A stretch of DNA of 64,000 nucleotides, from positions 7,453,433 to 7,517,432 of the forward strand of contig NC_135120.1 of the NCBI RefSeq assembly GCF_050908995.1. Reading direction: 5' to 3'. The stretch comes from Andrena cerasifolii. Lineage: Eukaryota > Arthropoda > Insecta > Hymenoptera > Andrenidae. Numbering within the stretch: position 1 is the stretch's first letter; each line of letters starts with the position of its first letter. The position numbers and the translations under genes were made by a program. The notes beneath the pieces are model-generated. The model saw only the letters and a program-made list of their open reading frames with translations, was not told the DNA's origin and made no database searches. Shown here piece by piece: positions 23,490 to 34,350 of this stretch.

Positions 23490-23607
23490 AGTGTTCTTTG
23501 AATGAACTTTGTTATAGTTGAGGTAAAATGGGGTGGCCACTGAAGGCGACCCCTAGTATGATTTATTTGGGAAGAATATTTGAATTTACCGTATGATAGC
23601 TTGCATC
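23490..23607. other. 118-base spacer between two TTAA elements
   Basis: This short single-copy stretch separates the TTAA element ending at 23489 from the one starting at 23612. It shows no further signal. Confidence 0.4.
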
Positions 23608-23611
23608 TTAA

Positions 23612-24349
23612 GGGGGAACAACACCTTGAACCCCGGAAGAAAGTGCAATTTTTAAAAATTTTTGGTTAGATATCCATACTTCGTCGGAAAGTCATTGATA
23701 TGGGGTTTAAATGTGCATGTAGTGGACAGTATTTTAGAATTTTTGTGCGACAAAATATACAGTTTCAATCAAGTTATAGAGGTCGCTGTGTCAGAGTGCG
23801 ACGCGTCGATCACGATCTGATGGTTTCCCACTTTATTCACGTCGCGTTCATCTGAGAGAAAAAAGGAGAGCATTTTGTTAATCTATATAAATATAGTTAC
23901 AGTTAAGCGTACGGAAATTAAAAATAAATTATTTTTACTATTTTTTCCACCCCAAAATATATTGATTTTTTCCTTAAACTGGCTCGAAATTTTAGAACTT
24001 TCCCCTTTAAGCTGCGCCATTTCTCCAAACATTATTGTAATTAAATTTCCGTACGCTTAACTGTAACTATATTAATATAGATTAAAAGAATACTCTCCTT
24101 TTTTTTCTCGGATGAACGCGACGTGAATAAAGTGGGAAACCATCACATCTTGTTCGACGCGTCGCGCTCTACAGCGACCTCTATAATTTGATTAAAACTG
24201 TACATTTTGTCACACAAAAATTCTAAAATACTCTGCACTACCTGCACATTTAAACCCCATATCAATGACTTTCCTACGAAGTATGGATATCTAACAAAAA
24301 ATTAAAAAAGAATCGCACTTTTTTCCGCACTTCAAGGTGTTGGTCCCCC
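23612..24349. mobile_element. TTAA-flanked foldback MITE, 738 bp
   Basis: TTAA flanks both ends (23608-23611 and 24350-24353). The ends GGGGGAACAACACCTTGAA and TTCAAGGTGTTGGTCCCCC are inverted, and the whole element folds back (GAAAGTCATTGATATGGGGT; GTTACAGTTAAGCGTACGG) with a centre near 23980. The arms hold a word (CATCTGAGAGAAAAAA then TTAATCTATATAAATATAG) related to the core in the elements at 3367 and 25593. There is no coding sequence. Confidence 0.88.
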
Positions 24350-24353
24350 TTAA

Positions 24354-25588
24354 AGAATTAGAATAAATATAAGCATTTAGAATACCGTCGAGAAGCTCGT
24401 GTGATTCGAGTAATCGAGCTACCCACCCGGTGGTTAAAATTTCAGTTTTCCGAATGGCGTTACCGCGATGTTTCTCAAAACTTTGTACCTCCTCCGAGCC
24501 CTTTTGTTTGTACACAATTACCCGCCCAGCAATTACTTTTCGCCGGTTTACTAATAACGGCCATCAGCGGTTAAGAGTAATTATAAGCTGCTCGGCGGGA
24601 TTATAACGTTGACGAGGAGGTGGAAGAGGGTTCAGAAGCCAGGAAAAGAGCCAGGGTATGGTGCATCGGAGCAGGTCGCTCGATACTGACCACCTCACGC
24701 CTACGGAGTAACCGTCTCCTCTGTCTTCCTGCTCGTTTTCCATTTATGCGACATTCACTCGTGGTTCATTTATCCAATGATCACGTGAAAACCAACCGCG
24801 CACCTAAATCCGAATCTTTTCCGCCGATTCAGCCTGTTCACTCGTAATCCTTAAATTCCACCTAAGCCTTGCAATTTTTACTGTCCCCGGTCAACTGTAA
24901 TCTTTCGGTGCGCCTTCATTTCGAGTAAATTTCCTCGCAGTCGTCGCCAATTCGACGTGGTTGCGAGGCCGAGGTTGACGCGAGGACCCACAGGCCTCTT
25001 TATGGATGGAAATGGAAACCGAGGTGGGGTTGCATTTGAAAGGGTCGGCGGTCGATGGAGGAGCGATCGGGACATCGGATCGAGAACCACTGGCGAGCAG
25101 CAGGCAGCTGAGCGGACAAAGAGCGAACGGTTATTGCAGGACGACAGTGTAGACTCGAGCAGCGGCACGCCGGTGGGCCTCTCTTCTCTCTTCCTCTCCT
25201 TCCACTCTCTCTTTCTCACTCTTTCTCTCTCTCTCTCTCTCTCTCTCCCGCTCCCTTCCTCTCTCACGTCGCGCTGCTTGCATCTAAACCTATAAACTAC
25301 CTGCACCTACACTTCCTGCCACTCGACAATGAAACCTTTTCCCAATCGCGTCTAGAGCGGTCTCGGCGAGCTCCGTTTTCTAACTTCCCAAAACTTTTTT
25401 AATTTATCTTGTCTATGGGACTCGACGGGACTGGATGACTCTCCTCCCGTTGCCTGACGGGACGTCGATTCAAATGATATTTCACCGCCGTTATTATTCC
25501 CTCAGACACGGGGACTCCCGCAGCGGCAAGGCAAAATAATTTTCTTAGTTGTTTCATTACTGTACTTGCTACTCGGATTACTAGTTCC
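24354..25588. other. Single-copy block with a CT microsatellite
   Basis: No gene is recognised. A (CT)n-type run occupies about 25205-25247, within a pyrimidine-rich stretch from 25185 to 25265. Frames crossing it (24878-25306 minus, 24957-25295 plus) are low-complexity artefacts. Confidence 0.4.
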
Positions 25589-25592
25589 TTTA

Positions 25593-26321
25593 GGGGTGGT
25601 CGCGCCTTGTCGAGCCGAGAAGTAGGTAATTCTTTGTGAATTTTTTCTGCAAAAACGGTTCGACAAATTAACTTGAGGTTTGGCAGGCTGTTTTGTTGTA
25701 TCTTGAACTATTGTTCTGAATTTTTCTGTGACAGTGAAGCAAAAAACATGGCAGACACAGAGGGAGTGTTGAAAAATAATCGGGTGGACCTGGCGTTGAA
25801 GAAGAGTACTGTAAGGGTTATCCGAAACACAACGAGGAAAAGAGATTCTTAATCTATGTGAATGTGGCTATCGGTGGTGGTAGATGCATTAAGAAAAATA
25901 AAAAAATGTTAAAATGGCAGGCTTTTGAAGAAGACGAAGCGCCCTGATTTGAGTCTGAGAATGGTTTTGCCTCAAAATCGGGGAAACTTCTTTAAATAAA
26001 AAAGGAACGGTAACAGATACGGCAATAAATCTACTACCACCGATAGCCACATTCATATAGATTAAGAATCCCTTTTCCTTTTTGTGCTTCGGATAACCCT
26101 TACAGTGCTTTTCGTCAACGCCAGGGCTACCCGATTATTTTTCAACGCTCCCTCTGTATCAGCCATATTCTTCTTTTCACTGTCACAGAAAAATTCAGAA
26201 CAATAGTTCAAGATACAATAAAACAGCCTGCCAAACCTCAAATCAATATGTCGAACCGTTTTTGTACAAAAAATTCACAAGTAGTTACCTATCTTTCGGC
26301 TCAACAAGGCGCAATCCTCCC
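25593..26321. mobile_element. TTAA-type foldback MITE, 729 bp, left flank degenerate
   Basis: The ends GGGGTGGTCGCGCCTTGT and ACAAGGCGCAATCCTCCC are inverted. The right flank is TTAA (26322-26325), while the left flank reads TTTA (25589-25592), apparently a mutated TTAA. Long arms pair throughout (GCAGGCTGTTTTGTTGTATC; CGATAGCCACATTCATATAG; TTCAGAACAATAGTTCAAG). The arms carry GATTCTTAATCTATGTGAAT followed by GCTATCGG, the core shared with other TTAA elements. It shares its right TTAA with the next element. Confidence 0.82.
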
Positions 26322-26325
26322 TTAA

Positions 26326-26570
26326 GAGGGTCACCCGGTGTAATCGGCAGAAATCAACGTATTTGGGGGGAATTTTTCGTAAGGAAATCTTTCCCAAACT
26401 TTTAGGCTATATTATCATGTTTTTCAAGAAGTGAACAAACATTTTTTTATTTAAAATTAACGCGGCAACTCCAAATGGCGCAAGTGTTTCGGAGCATAAA
26501 GTATATAATTTCTTTAGAGAATATTCCCCAGACAGAACCTTAATTTCTGCCGATTACACCAGGTTCGCCC
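26326..26570. mobile_element. TTAA-flanked MITE, 245 bp, abutting the previous one
   Basis: TTAA flanks both ends (26322-26325 and 26571-26574). The ends GAGGGTCACCCGGTGTAATC and GATTACACCAGGTTCGCCC are inverted, and TAATCGGCAGAAAT extends the pairing. The left TTAA is the same four bases that end the 25593-26321 element, so one inserted exactly at the edge of the other. Confidence 0.82.
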
Positions 26571-26574
26571 TTAA

Positions 26575-27420
26575 GTAAAGGAAACGAATAAAGAAAATCG
26601 GTGAGAAGGATGCTTGTATTATAATTAATTCTCGTAATCTTCATACACTCCTGCGCAAGTAGACTTGCGCAGTACAGTGTCCTGTCTGGACCCATTTCTA
26701 TTCTAAGATCGGCAGATCGGTAGCATAGGCTGAGCTTCTGGAATTCTGCGTGGACGCATCTGCCTCCTCCGTGAAGGTGTGACAGGAACGGTCAGTGATT
26801 GCTTGTCATTGAATCACAGGTGCAATAATTGCCGTCGTCGTCGTCTCGAAACGGCGCAGTCGACGAGCAGACGGTAACCTTGTATCGGTAATACCAACTG
26901 CAGACAGAGAATTGGCGAACGAGAGGCGGAGAGAGGGACAGCTGCCGATCGGGTAGAAAGTAACCGAGTAACCTACGAATTGCGTAACGCGAGTCCTCGG
27001 TATTAATATGCAGAAGCGGTGGACTATCTTAGACGAAACAGCCATTCCGTAGAACCTACAGATTTCGTCTCTTCAGACCGCATTCGCTGACGATTGCTCG
27101 ATTGGAGCCACCTTGATGCATCATAAAGTTCTCCCTTGAACGTGGAATATTGTATGTTTTCTCTTTCCAACACCCTTAGTCGTCGTACTTCAGGATGAAC
27201 GAGAACTAACTCTATACCCGTCCTTGCTATCTGACCCAAATCTACTTATTTTTCTTTCCCGCTCAAAAGAAGGAAACATAACGCAAGGGTTCTTAGAATC
27301 TACAGATACGTGGAGGAATTCGTGGGTCGACATATTATTAGAAAACTGTAGAGCATACGTGCTTTAGGTAACATCTACGTGTTGAGAAAAAAAATTGGTA
27401 GAGTTCTATTTACAAGGGAA
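26575..27420. other. Single-copy spacer
   Basis: No gene, RNA gene or terminal repeat is recognised. A short inverted word (CTGCGCAAGTAGACTTGCGCAG, near 26650) forms a small perfect hairpin of no known function. Confidence 0.35.
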
Positions 27421-27685
27421 GATCCCGAACCCGGAGATTCAAAGAATTCTGAAACTTTGTGAATATTTAGGGGATTTCCTCCGGATTACAACGCAATTTT
27501 TGTTTGGTGACCAAATTCACTCTAGGGGGTGATATGGACCCCTTAAATTCCGGGTATTCTCCGATTTTGTGTTATACAGTCTGTCCCACAAGAGCGTGTT
27601 CCTCGTAGCCACGGCCCTGTACTTTAAGAAGGAGTGGGTCCTTGAGAATTCGGAGGAGAAAAGTGTCTTCTACTAAGCTGATTAA

Positions 27686-28415
27686 GGGGAGGTTTCGGTC
27701 TAAAAGTCGATTTTTTTTATTTCATTTTTCGACTGTTCAACCTTTTAGGAATGCGGGTTTAAAAGGATTTGTTGATATTCGTAAAATTCCCGAAGCTTTA
27801 GGCATTTGAGTAGCAGCAAATGCATGGACAACACCCGGCCATTCGGCGCCCACGTAAAACTTTAAACGCGTTTTTTTCGAAACAGTGTTCTCAAAACGAT
27901 GGGCGCTGTATGTCCAAAAGTTATTATCCGATTCGACTGAAACTTTTTTTATTTTGAAGAATATACTTCTGGCTAGGAGGGATACCAGGAAAAATACAAA
28001 AAAAAATGAAAATTTATAGTTTTCAAAGGCGTTGAAAGGGTGAAAATTATAGGGAAAAAGTGATTTCAAACTTCAAGTGTCGTTATTTTCTAAAAAAAAG
28101 GTCTTTTTGTATTTTTGTGGCTTTCCCCCCTAGCCAGAAGTATATTCTTCAAAATAAAAAATATTTCAGTCGAATCGCATAATAACTTTTGGAGATACAG
28201 CTCCCACCGATTTGGATAAATTTTTTCACGCCTTGACTTTAACGACTCTCCACTGCCGTCTGCAATGATTAATTATAAAACAAAAAATATATTTCTATAA
28301 CTTAAGACATGCTTAATACAATGCAAGAAGTCCCATTAAATTATATATAGTACTTTTCCTTTAATTAATTCCTAAAGATCACCTATTTTGGGGGGCTCTA
28401 GACCGGAACCTCCCC
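27686..28415. mobile_element. TTAA-flanked MITE, 730 bp, copy B
   Basis: TTAA flanks both ends (27682-27685 and 28416-28419), and the ends GGGGAGGTTTCGGTCTA and TAGACCGGAACCTCCCC are identical to copy A at 22764-23485. Alignment by eye shows substitutions and small indels only. It lies inside the Tc1-like element and is therefore the younger insertion. There is no transposase. Confidence 0.88.
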
Positions 28416-28739
28416 TTAACACGTGTGGCGTTTCAGTTTGTGATTCCGTAGAAAAGAAGCGATTTTTAAAATGAGAGCTCCGTATTTTTCGCCGCTTTTG
28501 CACGACGTGGAAAGAAGAGAAAAGCATAGTAACGTTTGCACTGGCCTGCACAGTCGTCTGATGCGAATCCAATCAGAAGCGTTTGGGGTTTCATAAAGCA
28601 CAAGCTTCTAGGAAAACCAAATGTTTCTTTCTGTCCAAACGTGTCTTTCTTTCCTCTTTCGTTGTAAATGATATAAGATATTAAACCAAATCCATACTTC
28701 AATACCAAATGTATACTTCAGGATGTCCGAAAAATCAGA

Positions 28740-28925
28740 TTAGATGTTGGTATAGAATTGGATCTCCTCCGCCTATATTCACGGTCAAGCAGCTACCTCG
28801 AGAAATTCGAGAAACATGGTCTTTACCTTCGGAGTGTGCAAAAAAGTTAGTTGAAAGCTAAGCTAGCATGCCTAAATGGTGTCAAGCGATTATCGACAAC
28901 AACGGAGACGGGACCATATAATATG
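28740..28925 (+). pseudogene. Tc1-type transposase C-terminal remnant
   Basis: Tc1 transposases are DDE/D enzymes that cut and paste the element. In one plus-strand frame the residues LPREIRETWSLPSECAKKLV are followed, after a stop and a small insertion, by SMPKWCQAIIDNNGDGTI. The pattern of a W, a spaced LxxSMPxxCQAxI and a terminal short basic or glycine tail is the standard C-terminus of Tc1 transposases. At least one stop and frame disruptions upstream show that it is dead. The position just inside the right terminal repeat is as expected. The catalytic domain is absent. Confidence 0.75.
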
Positions 28926-29243
28926 TAATTGCGTATTAGTTCATAAAATATACTTTTCGGAAATATAGACTTTTTTTAAATCTAATGATTCCTTTCGGAG
29001 ACGCGAGGAACACGCTCTTGGGGGACAGATTGTAACTCGCGAACTGTGAGAACTGTAAGTTACCAAATGCTAGCCCTAATTAAAAGAAGTAACTTTTGTC
29101 TTGAAACTTTTTTTCTATCTCTTACAGATTGCGAGTTAGAAAATAAAATTGGAAAACAGATGAATTTTCAGGGGTTAATTTCACCCCGTTAGTTCACCCC
29201 AAAGTTTCAGATTGTTTTGAATTCCCGGGTTCAGAATCTTTGG

Positions 29244-29852
29244 AATATTTGAGCGTGTCTTAATTGCATCATCGTCGGGCACAATGTGTTGGCATTTAAT
29301 AAACTTGATTGCCAGATATCCAAGGAATGTCCAGATAATTACCATCCACTGTTTAAACGCTGCACGGCTCCCTCGTGGCGAGAGCCGCTAAAAGCAATCC
29401 TTCCGCGTTCATCGTAACCATTAGTGGACTATTTTCACCGTCCACGGGTGAAAGTGTTGCCGGGTTGTCCACGAAGAGGAGGACAGGAAGCGTCAATTTC
29501 TCCGAGAGATCGTGAACGACCCGGGTCACTCGTCCCCAGGTGTTATCACGAAGATCGATTCTTTCGCCCTGCTTTCTCATACCGCGCCGCCACTTCCTTT
29601 CTTCATCCTTCCTTTTCATCCACGTCCAGCAATCTCGGCAATCTCCGTAAACTTCCACTGCGTTACGTAAAAATCATCCGCGGTTCATTTACTGTCAATT
29701 GCATTGCATTTCCCTGAATATTTTGTCAGTTCGTCCTTCGCAGTTCCAGCTTCTAATAAATTTACCGAGCACATCCAGCTTCTTCTCCTTTCGTTTTATC
29801 CGTCGCACCCCTGTTCGTCTCTGCGCCATGTCCGCGAGTAATCCGGCGGTTG
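29244..29852. other. Single-copy spacer
   Basis: No recognised gene. A 101-codon minus frame (29353-29658) opens with a Trp-, Lys- and Arg-rich sequence I do not recognise, and an overlapping plus frame argues for chance. It ends at the next element's terminal repeat. Confidence 0.35.
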
Positions 29853-30602
29853 GGGTAAGCAGGCCAGTAGATGGACGAATCGTTGGTTAATCGTTAATAT
29901 TGGAAGAACTAGAGTTTTAATCTATATTATTGTTTTTTTTTATTTTGTAGAAAAAACGTTTGTCGTTTTATAAAACATTAATATATTTATTGAAATTTTT
30001 TTGTATGTGAAAAAGTATTTATATCTTACGCCAGTATGCGCTAGTCGCTCGATTCTTAGTAGCCATTGCTCAGCGTATTCGTGCCTTCAAGTTAATAAAA
30101 AACGTGTTTGGACGTATTGCAAAGAGGCAAGTAATAGATGATTGTATTAAAATATTAACAATTTATAAATAAACGCGTAAACAAAGAAAAATAAAACGAT
30201 AGAACTTATAAAAATGACTGTCCAGGTACTGGTATGGATTTTCTAACTTAATCCTAGTAGATGGACAGAATAGAATTGAACCTTTTGAAGCCGTTTTTTT
30301 TTTTAATAAACAAAAAGTTTACACATTTACTTGTATGTAGGTACCTTATTTTTCTTTTTATTTAGATGGCAAGCAACAAAAAACATGTACCTTATATCAA
30401 GATGCACATAATGATGTACATAGATAGTCCTACACGATCCAGGGCGTCTGACCACTTTAGGATAGATATAACCTCACTTTATTTGCACTCTGGGGCCACA
30501 ACCTGTTGCACAGTTTTCGGACAATGAAGACTGCATACGTTTCTAATTTTGATGAAATAAACTATATTTTAACAAAAAATGCCTTAATCTAGGTCACTAC
30601 TA

Positions 30603-31172
30603 CAGTAAATCCTCGTTACTTTTTTTTTTGAACAGATGTTTATTGAAGGATAGGTATACATAGTAGAAATAAAGTAGCTTATTTAGTGGCAACAAAAACA
30701 TTAGAAAATTTACCAATCAATTATATCTAGTTAACTGGATGTTCAAATGCTCTTGAAGCTTACAGTTATGCAGTCCTCGGTATTTGCAGTCTTATAAATT
30801 ACACTGTGTTTTAAAACTCGCGGGTCAACAATAGACCATCATGCGCAGAGTTCATCTTATATTTGTGGGAAAAATGTCCGATAGAAAAAACTCCTGTAAA
30901 TCCTCGTTACCAGCCTTAGGAACGGGGCTGGCGGCGGGCTCCTAACGCGTTGTGGACGCTATTCCGCGCGGTCAATGGCGCGAGTGAGAAAACCCAACGA
31001 GCGACCGAGAGGAAACGAAACAGTTGACACGAAGTTGCCGTCGACTCTTTCGTTTCCTCTCGCTCGCTCATTCGGTTTTCTCGCTCTCGTCCGAAGGATT
31101 CCAAGAAATGGTGGGGATAGTCGCCGGGCTCTTAACGCATAGTAGAAACGGGCTGGTAACGAGAATTTCCTG
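30603..31172. mobile_element. pogo/Tigger-like MITE split by a retroposed sequence
   Basis: The ends CAGTAAATCCTCGTTAC and GTAACGAGAATTTCCTG are inverted with TA on both sides (30601-30602 and 31173-31174). CAGT...CCTCGTTA is the typical end of pogo/Tigger-type elements. The inner arms CCAGCC.../...GGGCTGG and the GAAACGAAA/CTCGCTCG region also fold back around 31030. The left terminal repeat is interrupted at 30620 by a 276-base poly(A)-type insertion. Without it the MITE would be about 280 bp. Confidence 0.75.
30620..30895 (-). mobile_element. Retroposed sequence with poly(A) tail and 15-bp target duplication
   Basis: The 15 bases GTAAATCCTCGTTAC occur directly repeated on both sides (30605-30619 and 30896-30910). 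The insert begins on the plus strand with a run of ten T. On the minus strand this is a poly(A) tail preceded about 12-17 bases upstream by AATAAA. Poly(A) signal, tail and a long target duplication are the signature of LINE-type retroposition of an mRNA or SINE. I do not recognise the parent. The visible part has stops in all frames and looks like a 3' untranslated region. Confidence 0.8.
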
Positions 31173-31400
31173 TATAGCTAATAAGCCTTTTACACGTCTA
31201 GCCAGACACCCGTCCATCTTTAACTAAACTGTCCATCTACTAGCCCTATAGTCCATCTACTGGTGACACGGGCTGTGAGCAGAATTTTCATCATTGTTTG
31301 CTTCAATGCATTAATTCTTTTACTTCCAGTAATTTTTTTCTTTAAATTTATACATTTATACCTGCAAAGCTTTTCATTTTTTTCTAACACAACAGATATT

Positions 31401-31555
31401 TAAGCCGTTTATTTTGTAAGTGGCCTAAGTCCATTTGTCAATGGTTTGGGTTGTTGACTGTAGTAACGCGTGCAACTTGAAGTTAGTATTAAAAATTCTA
31501 TATAAAAAATTTTAAGTATAAATGGACTTAGGTCACTTTCAAAATAAACGGGCTC
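31401..31555. repeat. Hairpin within the 29853-31624 element
   Basis: AAGCCGTTTATTTTGTAAGTG...CCTAAGTCCATTT and its inverse AAATGGACTTAGG...CACTTTCAAAATAAACGG are separated by about 85 bases. This may be a small foldback insertion. Confidence 0.65.
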
Positions 31556-31626
31556 GTTTCTAAGAAACAGCTTGATGTAACCATCAGAGTCCGCTAAACC
31601 GTCCATCTACTGGCCTGCTTACCCTA

Positions 31627-33554
31627 ATCCAAGTTGACGGGCAGCCGATGGAGACACACGGGTATCCTCGAAGTGGCCTAAAATTACGTGTTCGTGCCTC
31701 CCCGTCTTCATTCTACTAACTAACCAGTATCTGTCCCCCAGTCCCGCAGATTAAATTGCAAATATACCGAAGGTACATCCCATACAGTAACCCTTGGAAT
31801 TCACAGAAACGATCGATTCCACGAACCGATTCTTTCCTCCCCGCGCGAGACGCCGTCCGTACGAACCGAAGCGGCGCTGTTCGGGCTCGCGTTTTCCAGT
31901 CGCATCGCTCCAATCGTTACCGCAATCGAATTGAAAGAACGATTAGATACAGTGGACCAATTAACCCAAATTACTTTCGATTACATTGATTAAATTACGG
32001 TGGACCCGATTAAGCGAATCCCCGGCCCGTAATTGCATTTGCTGGTGAGCGGAGTCGACCGCAGAGTCGAGCCGGGGCAGCTCGAAAAACAGCGTGCGTT
32101 CGCTGCGGCGTCGCGCTGCTGCTGCGACTGTGTCGCGAGTGGCAACGGCCCGCGGGCATCGCCGCCTGATCGGGGCGGATAGGCGCGGCGATAAGAGGTT
32201 TTCGGCAGTGGTTTATCAGCGGCCGGCGTGACGTGACGCGCCGCGGCCAGCATTACGGCATTAATTAGTCGGCTCGGGCGAAGACAACTGGTTGGCAAGG
32301 TCGCTCGCCGATGCTCTGGACCCTCTTCACCGACAGCTGACAGCAAACGTACGCGATCGAGGTAGTACACGCCTCTCCGTACTAATCACGCTACAAACGT
32401 TTCCTGTGCCCAGTGCCGCTCAACCGGCGGAGCCACCGGGCGCGGTTACGCGGCCACTGATCGGACGGTGGATAAGCAGAGCGCACACCGACGCTTTACG
32501 AATTTATTCAGATTTATTCGTATTGAAATATCGGATTCGGCCGGATTATACCATGCACGGTCTCCTTTTCTTGCCGGAGTCGGAGAAGATGGGTGACAGA
32601 TACGCGACGTACGTAAAAGGATGCAAATGAAGCGGAACGGTGAACGCGGAGGGAACTGCGCAGCAGTCTTCACAATTGATATGTATTAGATTGACCTCCT
32701 CTGTGGCCAGGCGAACCTCGATGCTTGTACGAATCCTCAGCCCCTTTGTACAACTATCGGGGCGTACAATCGCCGCGCACGCTCCGCTAACACGTATAGG
32801 ACAGAATTTTCCTACGAACTCCTCGGTAATTTGATTTCTACGCTCTTTTCTTGTCCCCCGCGCATCGGACAGGCTTTTTCGGAAGCGCTTTCCCGCGCGC
32901 CTCCCTGGGCTGCGTGCGCAATGCAAGTGGAAACTGGCGTTTTCTACTCTGCGGAGTGTGTAACAGGTAATTAGTTCTTGCGCGCGGCGTGCACGGACAC
33001 GGGGGAGAAGGGGTGGGAGGGAAGGAGGAGAGGGAAGGAGAGAACGCTATTAAGTGAATTGCACGTTCGCAGGTACATCGCGCAGGTACGTACGGCCGGT
33101 GAACAGCGGACTCGCGCGTAATGCAAAACTAGCATTACCCCTTAAACAGAGGGAGTACACTCCGCCCTCCGTTGCCCTGCTCAAAAGCTTCCCAGAGGAA
33201 ACCGCAAACGACGGCCGTTGTGGGGGCAGATTTTGAAAATTACACGCCTCCGTGTCCCGTACGATCGTGCCGTGCTGCTTGGCCGAATTGTTTCACTTGC
33301 GAATGATAGTGATTCGACAGGGATCGTGTAATTTGTAGCTAGGAGGACCTTTCCGGAAGTCTTTGCATTGTGGGGTAACAATGAAGTGCAGAAGGGCTGT
33401 TATAGGTCGCCTCCTTTTTCGCGTGTGATTTATTCATTTTTTTTCTTTTGCGAGTTGTGGGTGGATAGGTTCGGAGGGTGTTCTGTTTTAGGGATCGTCC
33501 TTGAATTACGCAAGGCTTTTTACGGGACATCTTTTTGTATACTGTGTGCAGCTC
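31627..33554. other. Single-copy CpG-rich block with ATTA clusters
   Basis: I see no supported gene. Between 31920 and 32280, CpG-rich sequence contains repeated ATTA cores (CCAATTAACCC, GATTAAATTACGG, GATTAAGCG, GTAATTGC, GCATTAATTAGTC), which resembles a regulatory module. Frames of up to 126 codons overlap on both strands and are unrecognised. GGGGAGAAGGGG-type purine runs lie near 33000. Confidence 0.35.
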
Positions 33555-33562
33555 GTATCGAC

Positions 33563-34342
33563 TAGGGCTGGGACTATTTGTCGAATGTTTCGGCATTCGA
33601 ATATTCTAATACTTCAGTTGCTCAATTATTTGGCGAATATAATTCAAATATCCAAGTATTCGAATATAATTCGAATATCCAAGTATTCGAATACTATTCG
33701 AATATCCAAGTATTCGAATACTATTCGAATACTATTCGAATATCCAAGTATTCGAATATCCAAGTATTCGAATATCCAAGTATTCGAATATCCAAGTATT
33801 CGAATATCCAAGTATTCGAATATCCAAGTATTCGAATATCCAAGTATTCGAATATCCAAGTATTCGAATATCCAAGTATTCGAATACTATTCGAATATCC
33901 AAGTATTCAAATACTATTCGAATATCCAAGTATTCGAATACTATTCGAATATCCAAGTATTCGAATACTATTCGAATATCCAAGTATTCGAATACTATTC
34001 GAATATCCAAGTATTCGAATACTATTCAAATATTTAAGTATTCGAATAGTATGGTATGAATTATAAATCAAGTTCAGAACTGATCAATTTTTAAAAATAA
34101 GCGATTTTTACTCAAAAGCCAGGGGGGCAACTGCCCCTTTTGCCCCCCCCCCCCCCTGCAGACGGCCCTGCAAGTTCTTTAGGTTCATTTGTCAGGGTGA
34201 AATCGTATAAGTTAATTTTGACCCACTTCACACCATACATCAGTATTCGAATAGTATTCGAATAATAACATTCGAATACTCAAATATTCGAAGTTTATTC
34301 GTAGCATTCGAATATTAAATTATTCGAATACTCCCAGCCCTA
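33563..34342. mobile_element. hAT-like element carrying a minisatellite, exact 8-bp target duplication
   Basis: The ends TAGGGCTGGGACTATT and AATACTCCCAGCCCTA are inverted and flanked by GTATCGAC on both sides (33555-33562 and 34343-34350), an 8-bp duplication of the hAT type. Nearly half of the element is a tandem array built from TCCAAGTATTCGAATA (33640-34030). At 34120-34171 a fragment with a run of C and the word TGCAGACGGCCCTG looks like the end of another hAT-type element. Confidence 0.88.
33640..34040. repeat. Minisatellite with 16-base and 27-base unit types
   Basis: The basic unit TATCCAAGTATTCGAA is repeated head to tail in 33735-33885. On both sides an expanded unit with an extra CTATTCGAATA alternates. 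ATTCGAAT is self-complementary, so the array can pair with itself. Long open frames across it on both strands are only the translation of the repeat. Confidence 0.9.
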
Positions 34343-34350
34343 GTATCGAC

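Larger units (their letters stand above)
27577..29032 (+). mobile_element. Tc1/mariner-like element with 31-bp terminal repeats, interrupted
   Basis: The left end CAGTCTGTCCCACAAGAGCG and the inverted right end CGCTCTTGGGGGACAGATTG match over about 31 bases, and TA flanks both sides (27575-27576 and 29033-29034). These are the hallmarks of Tc1/mariner elements. A 730-bp TTAA element (27686-28415) is inserted near the left end. Removing it leaves about 720 bases, roughly half of a full Tc1 element, so most of the transposase gene is missing. What remains of the coding part lies at 28740-28925. Confidence 0.85.
27421..29243. repeat. Outer inverted repeat enclosing two nested transposons
   Basis: The left arm contains CCCGAACCCGGAGATTCAAAG followed by TCTGAAACTTTG. 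The right arm (about 29190-29243) contains CAAAGTTTCAGATTG followed by GAATTCCCGGGTTCAGA, which is its inverse with small gaps. Between the arms lies a TA-flanked Tc1-like element, itself carrying a TTAA element. The exact termini and target duplication of this outer element are unclear. Confidence 0.5.
29853..31624. mobile_element. Inverted-repeat element with GGGTAAGCAGGCC ends, about 1.8 kb, multiply invaded
   Basis: The terminal repeats GGGTAAGCAGGCCAGTAGAT and ATCTACTGGCCTGCTTACCC are perfectly inverted for at least 25 bases. The right flank is TA; the left is TG, so the TA duplication is only partly preserved. The word GTAGATGGAC recurs inside (near 30259 and, inverted, near 31232 and 31253). 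A pogo-like MITE (30603-31172) and a hairpin (31401-31555) lie within. No transposase is recognisable. Confidence 0.75.

Noticed and set aside
33501..34037. 178-codon frame of repeating YSNIQVFE
   Set aside because: It is the translation of the ATTCGAATA minisatellite inside a hAT-like element.
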